Origin: RBG-13-66-14 sp964436465
Lineage (GTDB): Bacteria; RBG-13-66-14
Direction: 5' to 3'
Assembly (NCBI GenBank): GCA_964436465.1
Contig: CAYTCV010000096.1
Location: 1 to 7,038, forward strand
DNA: 7,038 nucleotides
Both the position numbers and the translations under genes were made by a program. The stretch's first letter is position 1, and each line of letters begins with the position of its first letter. The notes beneath the pieces were generated by a model that was not told the DNA's origin, searched no databases, and saw only the letters and a list, made by a program, of their open reading frames with translations. Below, piece by piece: positions 1-6,230 of this stretch.

Positions 1-448
1 AGAGTTTGGTAAAAGTGTGCTAAGAGAAAATCTGGATGATTATATCCGTGGGGGTTGGAATGTAACTCAAGAAATGATTGATTGGATTAATAGCGGTAGT
101 TATCACGAAAATACTGTTAGTGCAGTTGCTGAATTAATGATGGAAGCTGCGAAAATGCGTGCGATGGCAGTAGAAGTCAGTAATAAACCTCTAGATTGGG
201 AAGAGGTCATATATCGTATTTCTTACGCAGTAGAAAAACAATATAGTATCCAACAGAAAACGCTTGAAAGAATTATAAAACAATATCGCTTCTTTGATTA
301 TAGAGAACATAAACTATACAGTGAAAATTATACTGTTGTCTTGAAAGGACTTATATTCCCTAATGATTCATCGCTAAATCTTCTTGATAAAAATAAAATA
401 AGTCAAGCATTTGAAAAAATTAAAAAGCAAACTTATAGCCAAGAAAAT
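1..448 (+). other. AT-rich foreign segment: partial coding region of unknown function
   Basis: Hand counts give 40% G+C in the first 60 bases and about 32% in the next 60, against 68% in bases 601-660. The change is abrupt at about 444-452. The segment is open in one frame for its whole length, unlikely for random AT-rich DNA, so it is probably part of a real gene cut by the window edge on the left and by the join on the right. The roughly 149-residue product looks mostly helical and soluble (for example AVAELMMEAAKMRAMAVEV and ISYAVEKQYSIQQKTLERI). I see no signal peptide, membrane segment or catalytic motif and do not recognise the family. Codons such as AGA, ATA, TTA and AAT are common here and rare in the rest of the window, pointing to a different source genome or a recent transfer. 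Confidence 0.75.
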
Positions 449-1297
449 GCCGTCTGGCTGAAGACAACCGACTACGGCGACGAGAAGGACCGCGTCATCG
501 TCCGAAGTAACGGCAAGCCGACCTACCTCCTCACCGACATCGCCTACCACCTGGACAAGTGGCGGCGTTTGGGTGAAGACGACGACAATAAGCTGATGCT
601 CGACATCTGGGGGCCGGACCACCATGGCCACATCCTGCCCACCAAAGCCGGTCTCCAGGCCGCGGGAATACCGCCGGAAAAACTTGAAGTGCTGATTTCC
701 GGCTGGGTGACGCTCAAGCGCGGCGGCGAGACCGTCTCCATGAGCAAGCGCCAGGGGAACATCGTCACGCTGGACGAGCTTCTGGACGAGGTCGGCGTGG
801 ACGTGGCGCGGTACATGTTCCTGGAGCGCTCGCCCGAGGCGCACCTGGACTTCGACCTCGACCTGGCCGTCCAACAGTCCGCCGAAAATCCGGCGTACTA
901 CATCCAATACGCCCACGCGCGCATCGTGAGTATCTTTTCCAGGGCAACCGAGGAGGGTTGGTCGGAGGCGGAACTGACCGACGAAAAGCTCGGCGAGGCC
1001 GACCTGACGCCGCTGTTCACCGACGACGACGCGGGGGAGCGCCAGCGCGAGCTGTTGCGGCAGATTATTTATTATCCCGGCGTGGTCGCGGGCGCCGCGG
1101 CGGGCTACGCCCCCCAGCGCGTGACCGCCTACCTGCACGGCCTGGCGGGCCTCTTCCACCCGTACTACAAAAAGGTCAAGGTGCTGGTGGAGGAGCGGGG
1201 GACGGCGCTGGCGCGCCTGGCGCTGTGCAGGGCGTTGCAGAAAATCCTGGCCCACGGGCTCGGCCTTCTGGGCATCTCCGCCCCCGAGTCCATGTAA
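2..1297 (+). CDS. argS: Arginyl-tRNA synthetase C-terminal half, fused in frame to an unrelated AT-rich N-terminal segment
   Basis: From about base 449 this frame encodes the C-terminal half of arginine-tRNA ligase, which charges tRNA-Arg in the cytoplasm. Numbering from the GTG at 17, the ArgS part starts near residue 145 (AVWLKTTDYGDEKDRV). It includes the catalytic-domain stretch GKPTYLLTDIAYH, then IWGPDHHGH, the KMSKS-type motif MSKRQGN (242-248), SPEAHLDFDLDL and NPAYYIQYAHAR. A DALR-type anticodon-binding domain (about 299-426) ends in LGLLGISAPESM, typical of the ArgS C-terminus. The N-terminal tRNA-binding domain and the HIGH motif are absent. Residues 1-144 have no ArgS similarity and lie in AT-rich DNA. 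The frame is open to the left window edge (from base 2), so GTG 17 need not be the true start. ArgS identity is certain. The fused product is probably not a working synthetase and may be an assembly artefact. Confidence 0.9.
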   Translation, partial: EFGKSVLRENLDDYIRGGWNVTQEMIDWINSGSYHENTVSAVAELMMEAAKMRAMAVEVSNKPLDWEEVIYRISYAVEKQYSIQQKTLERIIKQYRFFDYREHKLYSENYTVVLKGLIFPNDSSLNLLDKNKISQAFEKIKKQTYSQENAVWLKTTDYGDEKDRVIVRSNGKPTYLLTDIAYHLDKWRRLGEDDDNKLMLDIWGPDHHGHILPTKAGLQAAGIPPEKLEVLISGWVTLKRGGETVSMSKRQGNIVTLDELLDEVGVDVARYMFLERSPEAHLDFDLDLAVQQSAENPAYYIQYAHARIVSIFSRATEEGWSEAELTDEKLGEADLTPLFTDDDAGERQRELLRQIIYYPGVVAGAAAGYAPQRVTAYLHGLAGLFHPYYKKVKVLVEERGTALARLALCRALQKILAHGLGLLGISAPESM

Positions 1298-1391
1298 AGG
1301 GTGTTTCGCGTAAATAAGGGGAGAATCGAAGGACCGGTGGCTGATGACAATCACTTTTTTCTGACCGACCCAACGACTGGAGGACCGGAAC

Positions 1392-1988
1392 ATGCGCAGA
1401 TTAACCCTCTTGCTGCTCTTACTCCTCGCGGCCGGCGTGATGGCCGACCCCGCGTACAACGGCTTGTGTGACCACAATGATTGGGTGGCCAATCTGCCGA
1501 AGGTCATCAACCAGATAGACAGTTACTCGACCGAGGTGGTGAAGCTCCAGGACAAGGTAGTCCAGATTGCCGAGGGGCAGGGACTTCCCATCCCCATCCC
1601 GCGTATAGCAAAATCCGGGACCGAGCTGGTGCTGATGCCCATCACCGAGCCCGTGCGGCTGGTGAGGGAGTTCACCGACGGGATAACCAACGCCAACATG
1701 CAGATTCTCAAGGCCTCCGCCGACCAGGTGAAGTGGGCGGTCAACCAGCAGGTCCAGCTCTTCCGTCTGGCCAACGACTCGCTGGTTCTGGCCAACCAGT
1801 ACCTGATTGACGTCAACGAGGCGCTCATGGACGCTGCCACCGAACCGTTGCGGCAGTTGCAGAGCCAGCTTACGGATTCCATTGACACCCTGACCGACAT
1901 TATCAACTCCACGCTGCCCGACACCGACTCGGTGACGGAGGCCATCGAGGACCTCTTCGACGACGTTTTCGGCGGGGGGCTCTGGTAG
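1392..1988 (+). CDS. Secreted helical protein of unknown function
   Basis: This 198-residue protein begins with a clear Sec signal peptide: MRR, then a leucine-rich core (residues 4-13), then AAGVMA with probable cleavage before DPAYNG. The mature part is acidic and mostly predicted helix, rich in Q, N, D, T, V and L. Hydrophobic positions recur in heptad-like fashion (VVKLQDKVVQIAEG; VNQQVQLFRLANDSLVLANQ; LRQLQSQLTDSIDTLTDII), suggesting an amphipathic or coiled-coil protein of the cell surface or periplasm. One cysteine is seen (CDHND, near residue 27), too far from the signal core to be a lipobox. The C-terminus is acidic, then glycine-rich (DDVFGGGLW). The ATG has a good Shine-Dalgarno, GGAGG at 1379-1383, 8 bases upstream. 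A strong hairpin follows the stop. I do not recognise the family. The coding call is secure. Confidence 0.8.
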   Translation: MRRLTLLLLLLLAAGVMADPAYNGLCDHNDWVANLPKVINQIDSYSTEVVKLQDKVVQIAEGQGLPIPIPRIAKSGTELVLMPITEPVRLVREFTDGITNANMQILKASADQVKWAVNQQVQLFRLANDSLVLANQYLIDVNEALMDAATEPLRQLQSQLTDSIDTLTDIINSTLPDTDSVTEAIEDLFDDVFGGGLW

Positions 1989-2011
1989 CCACGGCTCCGT
2001 ATTCGCGGTGA

Positions 2012-2042
2012 GGGGACGGGGTTCGCGCCCCGTCCCCCGTTT
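2012..2042 (+). terminator. GC-rich hairpin terminator after the secreted protein gene
   Basis: GGGGACGGGG at 2012-2021 and CCCCGTCCCC at 2028-2037 form a perfect 10-bp stem with a six-base loop (TTCGCG). Only a short T tract (TTT, 2040-2042) follows, so it may end transcription less cleanly than a classical intrinsic terminator. Its place 23 bases after the stop codon supports the role. Confidence 0.6.
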
Positions 2043-2044
2043 CG

Positions 2045-2073
2045 TGGCCAAGTTAGGCCCATTCTGCTAAGAT
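2045..2073 (+). promoter_or_regulatory. Candidate sigma70 promoter with extended -10 for the UbiA-family gene
   Basis: TAAGAT at 2068-2073 is preceded by TGC, giving an extended -10 element. TGGCCA at 2045-2050 (4 of 6 matches to TTGACA) lies 17 bp upstream. Transcription would start near 2080, about 27 bases before the ATG. The site sits just after the upstream gene's terminator, where a promoter is expected. Confidence 0.45.
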
Positions 2074-2106
2074 ACCTCCAGACGAAGCCCCAATCCGACG
2101 GTGCCC

Positions 2107-3003
2107 ATGCGGAAGCTGTACGGTTTACTCCGGCTGATGCGGCCCAGGCAGTGGTTGAAGAATGTCGTCGTCTTCGCCGGCGTCGTGTTCGCGCAGCTTT
2201 ACACCACCCCGGCGGCGCTCCTGCGGTCCCTGGCGGCCTTCGGCATTTTCTGCCTCCTGTCGGGGGCGGTTTACGCCCTCAACGACGCCGTGGACGCCGA
2301 GCGCGACCGTTCGCATCCGCACAAGAAAAACCGCCCGGTCGCCTCGGGCCTGGTGCCCCGGCCGCTGGCCTATGTCTGGGCCCTGCTTCTGGCCGCCGGC
2401 GGGCTGGCGGCGGCCTGGACGGTCACGCCGGGCTTCCTCATCGTCGGCGCCGTGTACCTGGGCCTGAACCTCGTTTACAGCTTCTGGGCCAAGAAGGTGG
2501 TCATCCTCGACGTCCTGCTGGTGGCCTTCGGTTTCGTGCTACGGGCCATCGGCGGCGTGGAGGCGCTGGTGGATTTCTCGCCGGGGCTGAAGTCCTCCCC
2601 CTGGTTCCTGGCGGTGACGCTCTTTTTGGCCCTGTTCCTGGCGCTGGAGAAGCGCCGGGCCGAGCTCACGTCCCTGGCCGAGGGCGCGGAGAGCCACCGC
2701 AAAACCCTGAGCGAATACTCCACGCGCCTCCTGGACCAGATGTCCGCCGTGGTCACCACCGCCACCGTGGTGGCCTACAGCCTCTACACCCTGTGGCCCT
2801 CGACGGTGGAGCGGTTCGGGACCGAGGGGCTGGTGTACACCGTTCCCTTCGTCCTCTACGGCGTCTTCCGCTACCTGTACGACGTGGAGCAGCGGCGGCT
2901 GGGCGGCAATCCCTCGGCCATCCTCTCCAAGGATATCTCGCTGTTGGTGGACGTGCTCTTATGGGCCGCGGCGGTGGTGCTCGTCATCCACTTCAAGCCG
3001 TAG
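2107..3003 (+). CDS. UbiA-family prenyltransferase, decaprenyl-phosphate phosphoribosyltransferase-like
   Basis: This is an integral membrane protein of 298 residues with about eight or nine hydrophobic segments. The first Asp-rich UbiA motif is NDAVDAERD (59-67), followed by HKKNRPVASG (72-81). The second conserved region, YSFWAKKVVILDVLLVAFGFVLRAIGG (124-150), and the late GNPSAILSKD (267-276) match the subgroup that transfers 5-phosphoribose from PRPP to decaprenyl phosphate, as in mycobacterial Rv3806c, rather than quinone or heme prenyltransferases. The start MRKLYGLLRLMRPRQWLKN resembles the usual family N-terminus, so ATG 2107 is preferred. An in-frame GTG at 2101 adds two residues, and neither has a visible Shine-Dalgarno. 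The family makes a precursor of decaprenylphosphoryl-arabinose, but no DprE1/DprE2-like or arabinosyltransferase genes are nearby, so the substrate is inferred. Family membership is certain; the exact reaction is likely. Confidence 0.88.
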   Translation: MRKLYGLLRLMRPRQWLKNVVVFAGVVFAQLYTTPAALLRSLAAFGIFCLLSGAVYALNDAVDAERDRSHPHKKNRPVASGLVPRPLAYVWALLLAAGGLAAAWTVTPGFLIVGAVYLGLNLVYSFWAKKVVILDVLLVAFGFVLRAIGGVEALVDFSPGLKSSPWFLAVTLFLALFLALEKRRAELTSLAEGAESHRKTLSEYSTRLLDQMSAVVTTATVVAYSLYTLWPSTVERFGTEGLVYTVPFVLYGVFRYLYDVEQRRLGGNPSAILSKDISLLVDVLLWAAAVVLVIHFKP

Positions 3004-3010
3004 TAAAACG

Positions 3011-3037
3011 AAAGGCGGGCCGGGCCCGCCTTTTTTT
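3011..3037. terminator. Bidirectional intrinsic terminator between convergent genes
   Basis: AAAGGCGGGC (3011-3020) and GCCCGCCTTT (3024-3033) form a perfect 10-bp stem with a three-base loop. A run of seven T (3031-3037) serves the plus strand. On the minus strand the stem is followed by TTTCGTTTTA. It lies between the stop of the UbiA-family gene and the stop of the rubrerythrin-like gene and can end both transcripts. Confidence 0.9.
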
Positions 3038-3049
3038 ACCCGCGATGAC

Positions 3050-3559
3050 TCAATCCTCCATCGTCCACTGGTTGATGCCGAACCAGTGGCCGGTGTTGCT
3101 GATGTAGTCGAGCTGGGACCGGAGCAGCTCGAAGTGCCCCTCCTCCATCTGGGCCAGGTTTTTGAAAGTCTCGCGGACGGTGGCGTCCTCGGCCTTAACC
3201 GACCACTCGGTGTAGTAGTCTATGGCCTCCCGCTCCAGGTTTATGGCCGTCTTGAGGGCGTGAAGCTCGTTGGCGCCCTCGGCCCCGGCGGTCCTCTCCG
3301 CCACCGAATCGAGCTGCGGGACGAGCTCCGCAATCTCCGTCTGCGAGATTTCGATGGGCTCGATGGGTTTCCCGGCGAAGGCTTCGCTGAACTGACGCCG
3401 CAGAATCTCGTAGTGGTCTACCTCCTCCCGGGCCAGGGTGATGAACATGTTCTTGCCGGTCTCGTCCTTGGTCTGCCGCGCGAATTCCAGGTAGGTGGTG
3501 AAGCCGGTGATTTCGGCCTCCATGGCCTGGGCGAGTACCTGTGCCACGGTTTTGCTCAA
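3050..3559 (-). CDS. Rubrerythrin-like ferritin-superfamily diiron protein
   Basis: This 169-residue four-helix protein has both halves of a carboxylate-bridged diiron site. The likely ligands are E16 (in EITGFTTY), E46 and H49 (EVDH), E109 (EREAIDYY), and E139 and H142 (EEGH), matching the E...A/G...Y and ExxH pattern of rubrerythrins. The C-terminal rubredoxin domain of classical rubrerythrin is missing. Instead there is a short tail, DYISNTGHWFGINQWTMED, a common ending in this subgroup. Family members are cytoplasmic and take part in peroxide reduction or iron handling in anaerobes and microaerophiles; this is family knowledge. The start is TTG, chosen because AGGAGG (3570-3565 on the minus strand) lies five bases upstream and it gives the normal N-terminus. 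It follows ychF by 36 bp with no terminator between, so co-transcription is likely. TATAGA at 3600-3595 could be a weak private -10, but no good -35 accompanies it. Confidence 0.92.
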   Translation of the reverse strand: MSKTVAQVLAQAMEAEITGFTTYLEFARQTKDETGKNMFITLAREEVDHYEILRRQFSEAFAGKPIEPIEISQTEIAELVPQLDSVAERTAGAEGANELHALKTAINLEREAIDYYTEWSVKAEDATVRETFKNLAQMEEGHFELLRSQLDYISNTGHWFGINQWTMED

Positions 3560-3595
3560 GGGTGCCTCCTGCGCTGATTCTTTGATTTTCGTCTT

Positions 3596-4660
3596 CTATA
3601 CGGAAAAACGGAAGAGGATTACGTCACCGTCCCGGACGATGTAGTCCCGGCCCTCGATGCGGTACAGGCCCTTTTTCTTCAATTCGGCGAAGGAGCCGTG
3701 CTCCTTCAGGTCCTCGAAGTGGGCCACTTCGGCGCGGATGAAGCCGCGGGCGATGTCGGAATGGATGCAGGCCGCCGCCTCAACTGCGCTCGCGCCGCGC
3801 TTGATGGTCCAGGCCCGGGTCTCCTTCTCGCCGGAGGTGAAGTAGCTCTCGAGACCCAGGACGTCGTAGCAGGCCCGGACCACCCGCTGGACGCCGCCTT
3901 CGGGCAGGCCGTACTCCAGCCGCATCAACCCGGCCTCCTCCGGCTCCAGGCCGGCCAGCTCGTCCTCCAGCTTGCCGTGGACCACCAGCGGCTCGTCGGC
4001 CAGTCGGCTGACGTCTATCGACAGGTCGCGCCCGTCGGCGTCGGCGTTCAGGAGCGTGACGAGCGGCTTGCGGGTGAAGAGACCCAGACTGCGGACGAGC
4101 TCCTCCTCGGCGGGGATGAGCTCCACGGATGAGGCCGGTCCGCCGCCCTCGAGCGCCGTCGCCAGTCGTTCCAGGACGTCCCGCTCCAGGGCCGCCTGCT
4201 CCAGCGCCCGTTTGTCGCCCCGGTCCACACCTTTACCCGCGTTCCCCAACCGGGTCTGAACCGCGCCGAGGTCGGCCACGCCCAGCTCCAGCAAGAAAAT
4301 CTCGAAATCCCGGGCCGGGTTTACGGAGCCCTCGGGGTGGGGGACGTTCGGGTCGTCGAAGGCGCGCAGAACGACGAGCAGTGCGTCGGCTCGGCGGAGC
4401 TCGCTGATGAATCGCGCCGCCACCGAACCCCCGCCCTGACCTCGGGCCAGGCCGGCCACGTCGAGGTAGGTCACCTGTGCCCGGGTCAGCTTCCCCCGGC
4501 CTTCCAGCGACCAGAGCCAATCCAGACGCTCGTCCGTCACCGGCGTGACCTCGACGTTGACCTCCACCTTGCCGGGATTCAGGTCGTGGCGCGACCCGGT
4601 CAACAGGTTGAAGAGGGTTGTCTTGCCCGACTGTGGCAGCCCGCAGAGGCCGACGTTCAT
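3596..4660 (-). CDS. ychF: YchF/OLA1-family ATPase
   Basis: This is a 354-residue P-loop protein of the Obg superfamily. It has G1 GLPQSGKTT (7-15), G3 DVAG (67-70), the characteristic VVLRAFDDPNVPHPEGSVNPARDFEIFLLEL stretch (96-126), and a C-terminal TGS domain beginning near LESYFTSGEKETRAWTIKRG (270-289) and ending VRDGDVILFRFSV. YchF proteins prefer ATP, bind ribosomes and modulate stress responses including oxidative stress (family knowledge). The specificity motif here is NADAD (205-209), neither the NKxD of GTPases nor the usual NxxE of YchF. The N-terminus MNVGLCGLP and the length (about 363 is usual) support ATG 4660. A promoter (TCGACA, 17 bp, TATACT) lies just upstream. The gene is divergent from rpmA and directly upstream of the rubrerythrin-like gene, a plausible functional link through oxidative stress. 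Confidence 0.96.
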   Translation of the reverse strand: MNVGLCGLPQSGKTTLFNLLTGSRHDLNPGKVEVNVEVTPVTDERLDWLWSLEGRGKLTRAQVTYLDVAGLARGQGGGSVAARFISELRRADALLVVLRAFDDPNVPHPEGSVNPARDFEIFLLELGVADLGAVQTRLGNAGKGVDRGDKRALEQAALERDVLERLATALEGGGPASSVELIPAEEELVRSLGLFTRKPLVTLLNADADGRDLSIDVSRLADEPLVVHGKLEDELAGLEPEEAGLMRLEYGLPEGGVQRVVRACYDVLGLESYFTSGEKETRAWTIKRGASAVEAAACIHSDIARGFIRAEVAHFEDLKEHGSFAELKKKGLYRIEGRDYIVRDGDVILFRFSV

Positions 4661-4690
4661 GGTTTCCGGTCCGTTTAAAATGACGGAAAA

Positions 4691-4719
4691 AGTATAGCAG
4701 CCGGTGCCGCGGCTGTCGA
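4691..4719 (-). promoter_or_regulatory. Sigma70-type promoter of ychF
   Basis: On the minus strand TCGACA (4719-4714; 5 of 6 matches to TTGACA) and TATACT (4696-4691; 5 of 6 matches to TATAAT) are separated by exactly 17 bp. The predicted start near 4684 gives a leader of about 24 bases before the ychF ATG at 4660. Confidence 0.75.
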
Positions 4720-4744
4720 GCCGACGACGCCTGAACCTCCCCTC

Positions 4745-4773
4745 TTGACATCCACCCGCCTTCCGGCTAAACT
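4745..4773 (+). promoter_or_regulatory. Sigma70-type promoter of rpmA
   Basis: A perfect -35 TTGACA (4745-4750) and TAAACT (4768-4773) are separated by 17 bp. Transcription would begin near 4780, leaving a leader of about 34 bases before the rpmA ATG at 4814. It is divergent from the ychF promoter; the two -35 boxes are 25 bp apart, so the promoters could interfere or share a regulator. Confidence 0.8.
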
Positions 4774-4813
4774 ACGCCGCGGAAAACGCTTCTGCACGCG
4801 ACGGGGGAAAAGA

Positions 4814-5065
4814 ATGGCTCACAAGAAGGCCGGCGGCTCTTCCAGGAACGGGCGCGATTCCGAGTCCAAGCGCCTCGGATGCAAGCGCTTCGCGGGGCAG
4901 TTCGTCACCGGCGGGTCCATCCTCGTCCGCCAGCGGGGGACCGAGTTCTTCCCCGGCCCCGGCGCCGGACTGGGGAGGGATAACACCGTGTTCGCTCTCT
5001 TCGACGGAGTGGTGGATTACTACCGCCGCCGCGACCGTCGCTACATCTCCGTGACGGTCAGGTGA
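4814..5065 (+). CDS. rpmA: Large ribosomal subunit protein bL27
   Basis: The 83-residue product starts MAHKKAGGSSRNGRDSESKR and continues LGCKRFAGQFVTGGSILVRQRGTEFFPGPGAGLGRDNTVFALFDGVV, the nearly invariant L27 sequence. L27 sits near the peptidyl-transferase centre of the 50S subunit, where its flexible N-terminus contacts the tRNA acceptor ends. The mature AHKK N-terminus follows the initiator directly, so the cleavable N-terminal extension of many Firmicutes is absent. A GGGGG tract at 4803-4807 is the likely Shine-Dalgarno, six bases before the ATG. The frame is also open upstream to 4745, but that region holds the promoter and would give a non-family extension. The usual partner rplU (L21) is not upstream; the gene has its own promoter and is followed by a terminator, then obgE. 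Confidence 0.97.
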   Translation: MAHKKAGGSSRNGRDSESKRLGCKRFAGQFVTGGSILVRQRGTEFFPGPGAGLGRDNTVFALFDGVVDYYRRRDRRYISVTVR

Positions 5066-5117
5066 CGCGGGACCGGACGCACGCCGGGATGCGGTAAAAT
5101 TGTCGAAACTCCCTGAC

Positions 5118-5140
5118 AAAAACCCCGGACGGGGTTTTTT
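5118..5140 (+). terminator. Intrinsic terminator after rpmA, abutting the obgE start codon
   Basis: AAAAACCCC (5118-5126) pairs with GGGGTTTTT (5131-5139) around a GGAC loop, and the T run continues to 5140. This is a textbook intrinsic terminator shape with a short G-C core. The obgE ATG begins at 5144, and the only Shine-Dalgarno-like bases (GGGG, 5131-5134) lie in the right arm of the stem. The hairpin could therefore both reduce read-through from rpmA and hide the obgE ribosome binding site. Confidence 0.75.
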
Positions 5141-5143
5141 CGC

Positions 5144-6190
5144 ATGTTCATAGACCGGGCCAAGATTTACGTCAGCAGTGGCGCAGGCGGTGACGGCGTC
5201 GTGAGCTTCCGCCGGGAGAAGTACGTCCCCCGGGGCGGCCCCGACGGCGGGGACGGCGGACGCGGCGGCTCGGTCTTTCTCACGGGCACCTACGGGCTCA
5301 ACACCCTCGTCGGCTTCCGCTACCGGCCGAGATACCTCGCCCCCGACGGCAAGCCCGGCGCCAAGCAGCGGAAGTCGGGCGCCTCGGGCGGGGACCTCGT
5401 CGTCCTCTGCCCCGTGGGCACCCAGGCCTACCGTCTGCCGGAGAAGGTCCTCGTGGCCGACCTCGACGAGGACGGCAAACGGGTCCTGGTAGCCCGGGGC
5501 GGCCGCGGCGGCAAGGGCAACGTCCACTTCGCCACGTCCACCCGACAGGCTCCGCGCATCTCCACCCCCGGCACCCCGGGGGAGGGATTCGAGCTGCAAC
5601 TGGAGTTGAAGCTCATCGCCGACGTGGGACTGGCCGGGATGCCCAACGCCGGCAAATCCTCCATCCTCGCGCGGCTGACCCACGCCCGGCCCGAAATCGC
5701 CGCCTACCCCTTCACCACCCTGGAGCCCCACCTCGGCGTGGTCGAGCTGGACCGGGAGAGGGCCTTCGTCCTGGCCGACATCCCGGGCCTCATCGCCGGC
5801 GCCAGCGAGGGGGTCGGACTGGGGCACGATTTCCTCCGTCACATCGAGCGGACGCGCATGGTGGCCGTGGTGGTGGACACCGCGGGCTCCGAGGGGCGTG
5901 ACCCCGTCGAGGATTTCGCCGTCGTTCTCGCCGAGCTGAAGGCCCACAGCCCGGAGCTGGCGGCCAAGGTCGCCCTGGTCATCGCCAATAAAATAGACCT
6001 GCCCGGCGCGACCGTACAGGTGCACCGGCTGCGTGAGGCGACCGGATTGCCGGTACTCCCGCTCTCGGCGGTCAGCGGGGCCGGTTGCGAAGACCTGCTC
6101 GTCCTTCTCGCCCGGGAGCTGGAGGTTCGGGGGCTGTGGACCGTCGGCCTTCCCGCCTCCAACGGTGACTCCTTCGACCCCCTCGCCTGA
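5144..6190 (+). CDS. obgE: Obg-family GTPase, 50S ribosome assembly factor
   Basis: The 348-residue protein starts with the glycine-rich Obg fold (1-158: MFIDRAKIYVSSGAGGDGVV, then SFRREKYVPRGGPDGGDGGRGG, later RGGRGGKGNVHFATSTRQAPR). The G domain follows with G1 GMPNAGKSS (165-173), switch I YPFTTLEPHLG (188-198), G3 DIPG (212-215), G4 NKID (282-285) and G5 SA (308-309). Obg binds the 50S subunit late in assembly and links it to nutrient and (p)ppGpp signals (family knowledge). The OCT domain of longer homologues is absent and the C-terminus is a short tail. The start is fixed by the conserved MFIDRAKIYV. The rpmA-obgE order is the standard one, yet a terminator hairpin sits between them and no clear separate promoter is seen; TAAAAT at 5095-5100 could be a -10 without a good -35. 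Confidence 0.97.
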   Translation: MFIDRAKIYVSSGAGGDGVVSFRREKYVPRGGPDGGDGGRGGSVFLTGTYGLNTLVGFRYRPRYLAPDGKPGAKQRKSGASGGDLVVLCPVGTQAYRLPEKVLVADLDEDGKRVLVARGGRGGKGNVHFATSTRQAPRISTPGTPGEGFELQLELKLIADVGLAGMPNAGKSSILARLTHARPEIAAYPFTTLEPHLGVVELDRERAFVLADIPGLIAGASEGVGLGHDFLRHIERTRMVAVVVDTAGSEGRDPVEDFAVVLAELKAHSPELAAKVALVIANKIDLPGATVQVHRLREATGLPVLPLSAVSGAGCEDLLVLLARELEVRGLWTVGLPASNGDSFDPLA

Positions 6191-6230
6191 CCCCAACCCC
6201 ATTTTGCTAGTCTAATACTGCCGCATCGGG

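Noticed and set aside
1..8. AGAGTTTG at the window start resembles the 5' end of 16S rRNA
   Set aside because: The following bases (GTAAAAGTG) do not continue as 16S rRNA, and the region is an open coding frame.
374..1510. Long minus-strand open frame opposite argS
   Set aside because: It is antisense to unmistakable ArgS sequence, crosses the composition break, and its product is low-complexity with no family-like motif. Stop-poor antisense frames are expected in high-GC coding DNA.
2151..3107. Second plus-strand frame overlapping the UbiA-family gene
   Set aside because: Its Arg/Gly/Pro-rich product is typical of an out-of-frame reading, while the other frame gives a clear membrane enzyme. 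It also runs through the terminator.
3050..3559. Classical rubrerythrin with rubredoxin domain
   Set aside because: No CxxC pairs follow the four-helix domain; the protein has no cysteines and ends shortly after helix four.
5095..5100. Separate obgE promoter at TAAAAT
   Set aside because: No acceptable -35 lies at 16-18 bp (ACCGGA at 17), so it is kept only as a possibility in the obgE entry.
4772..6202. Very long minus-strand open frame (476 codons) opposite rpmA and obgE
   Set aside because: It spans two certain genes, their promoter and their terminator on the opposite strand. The translation is Gly/Ala/Asp-rich shadow sequence.
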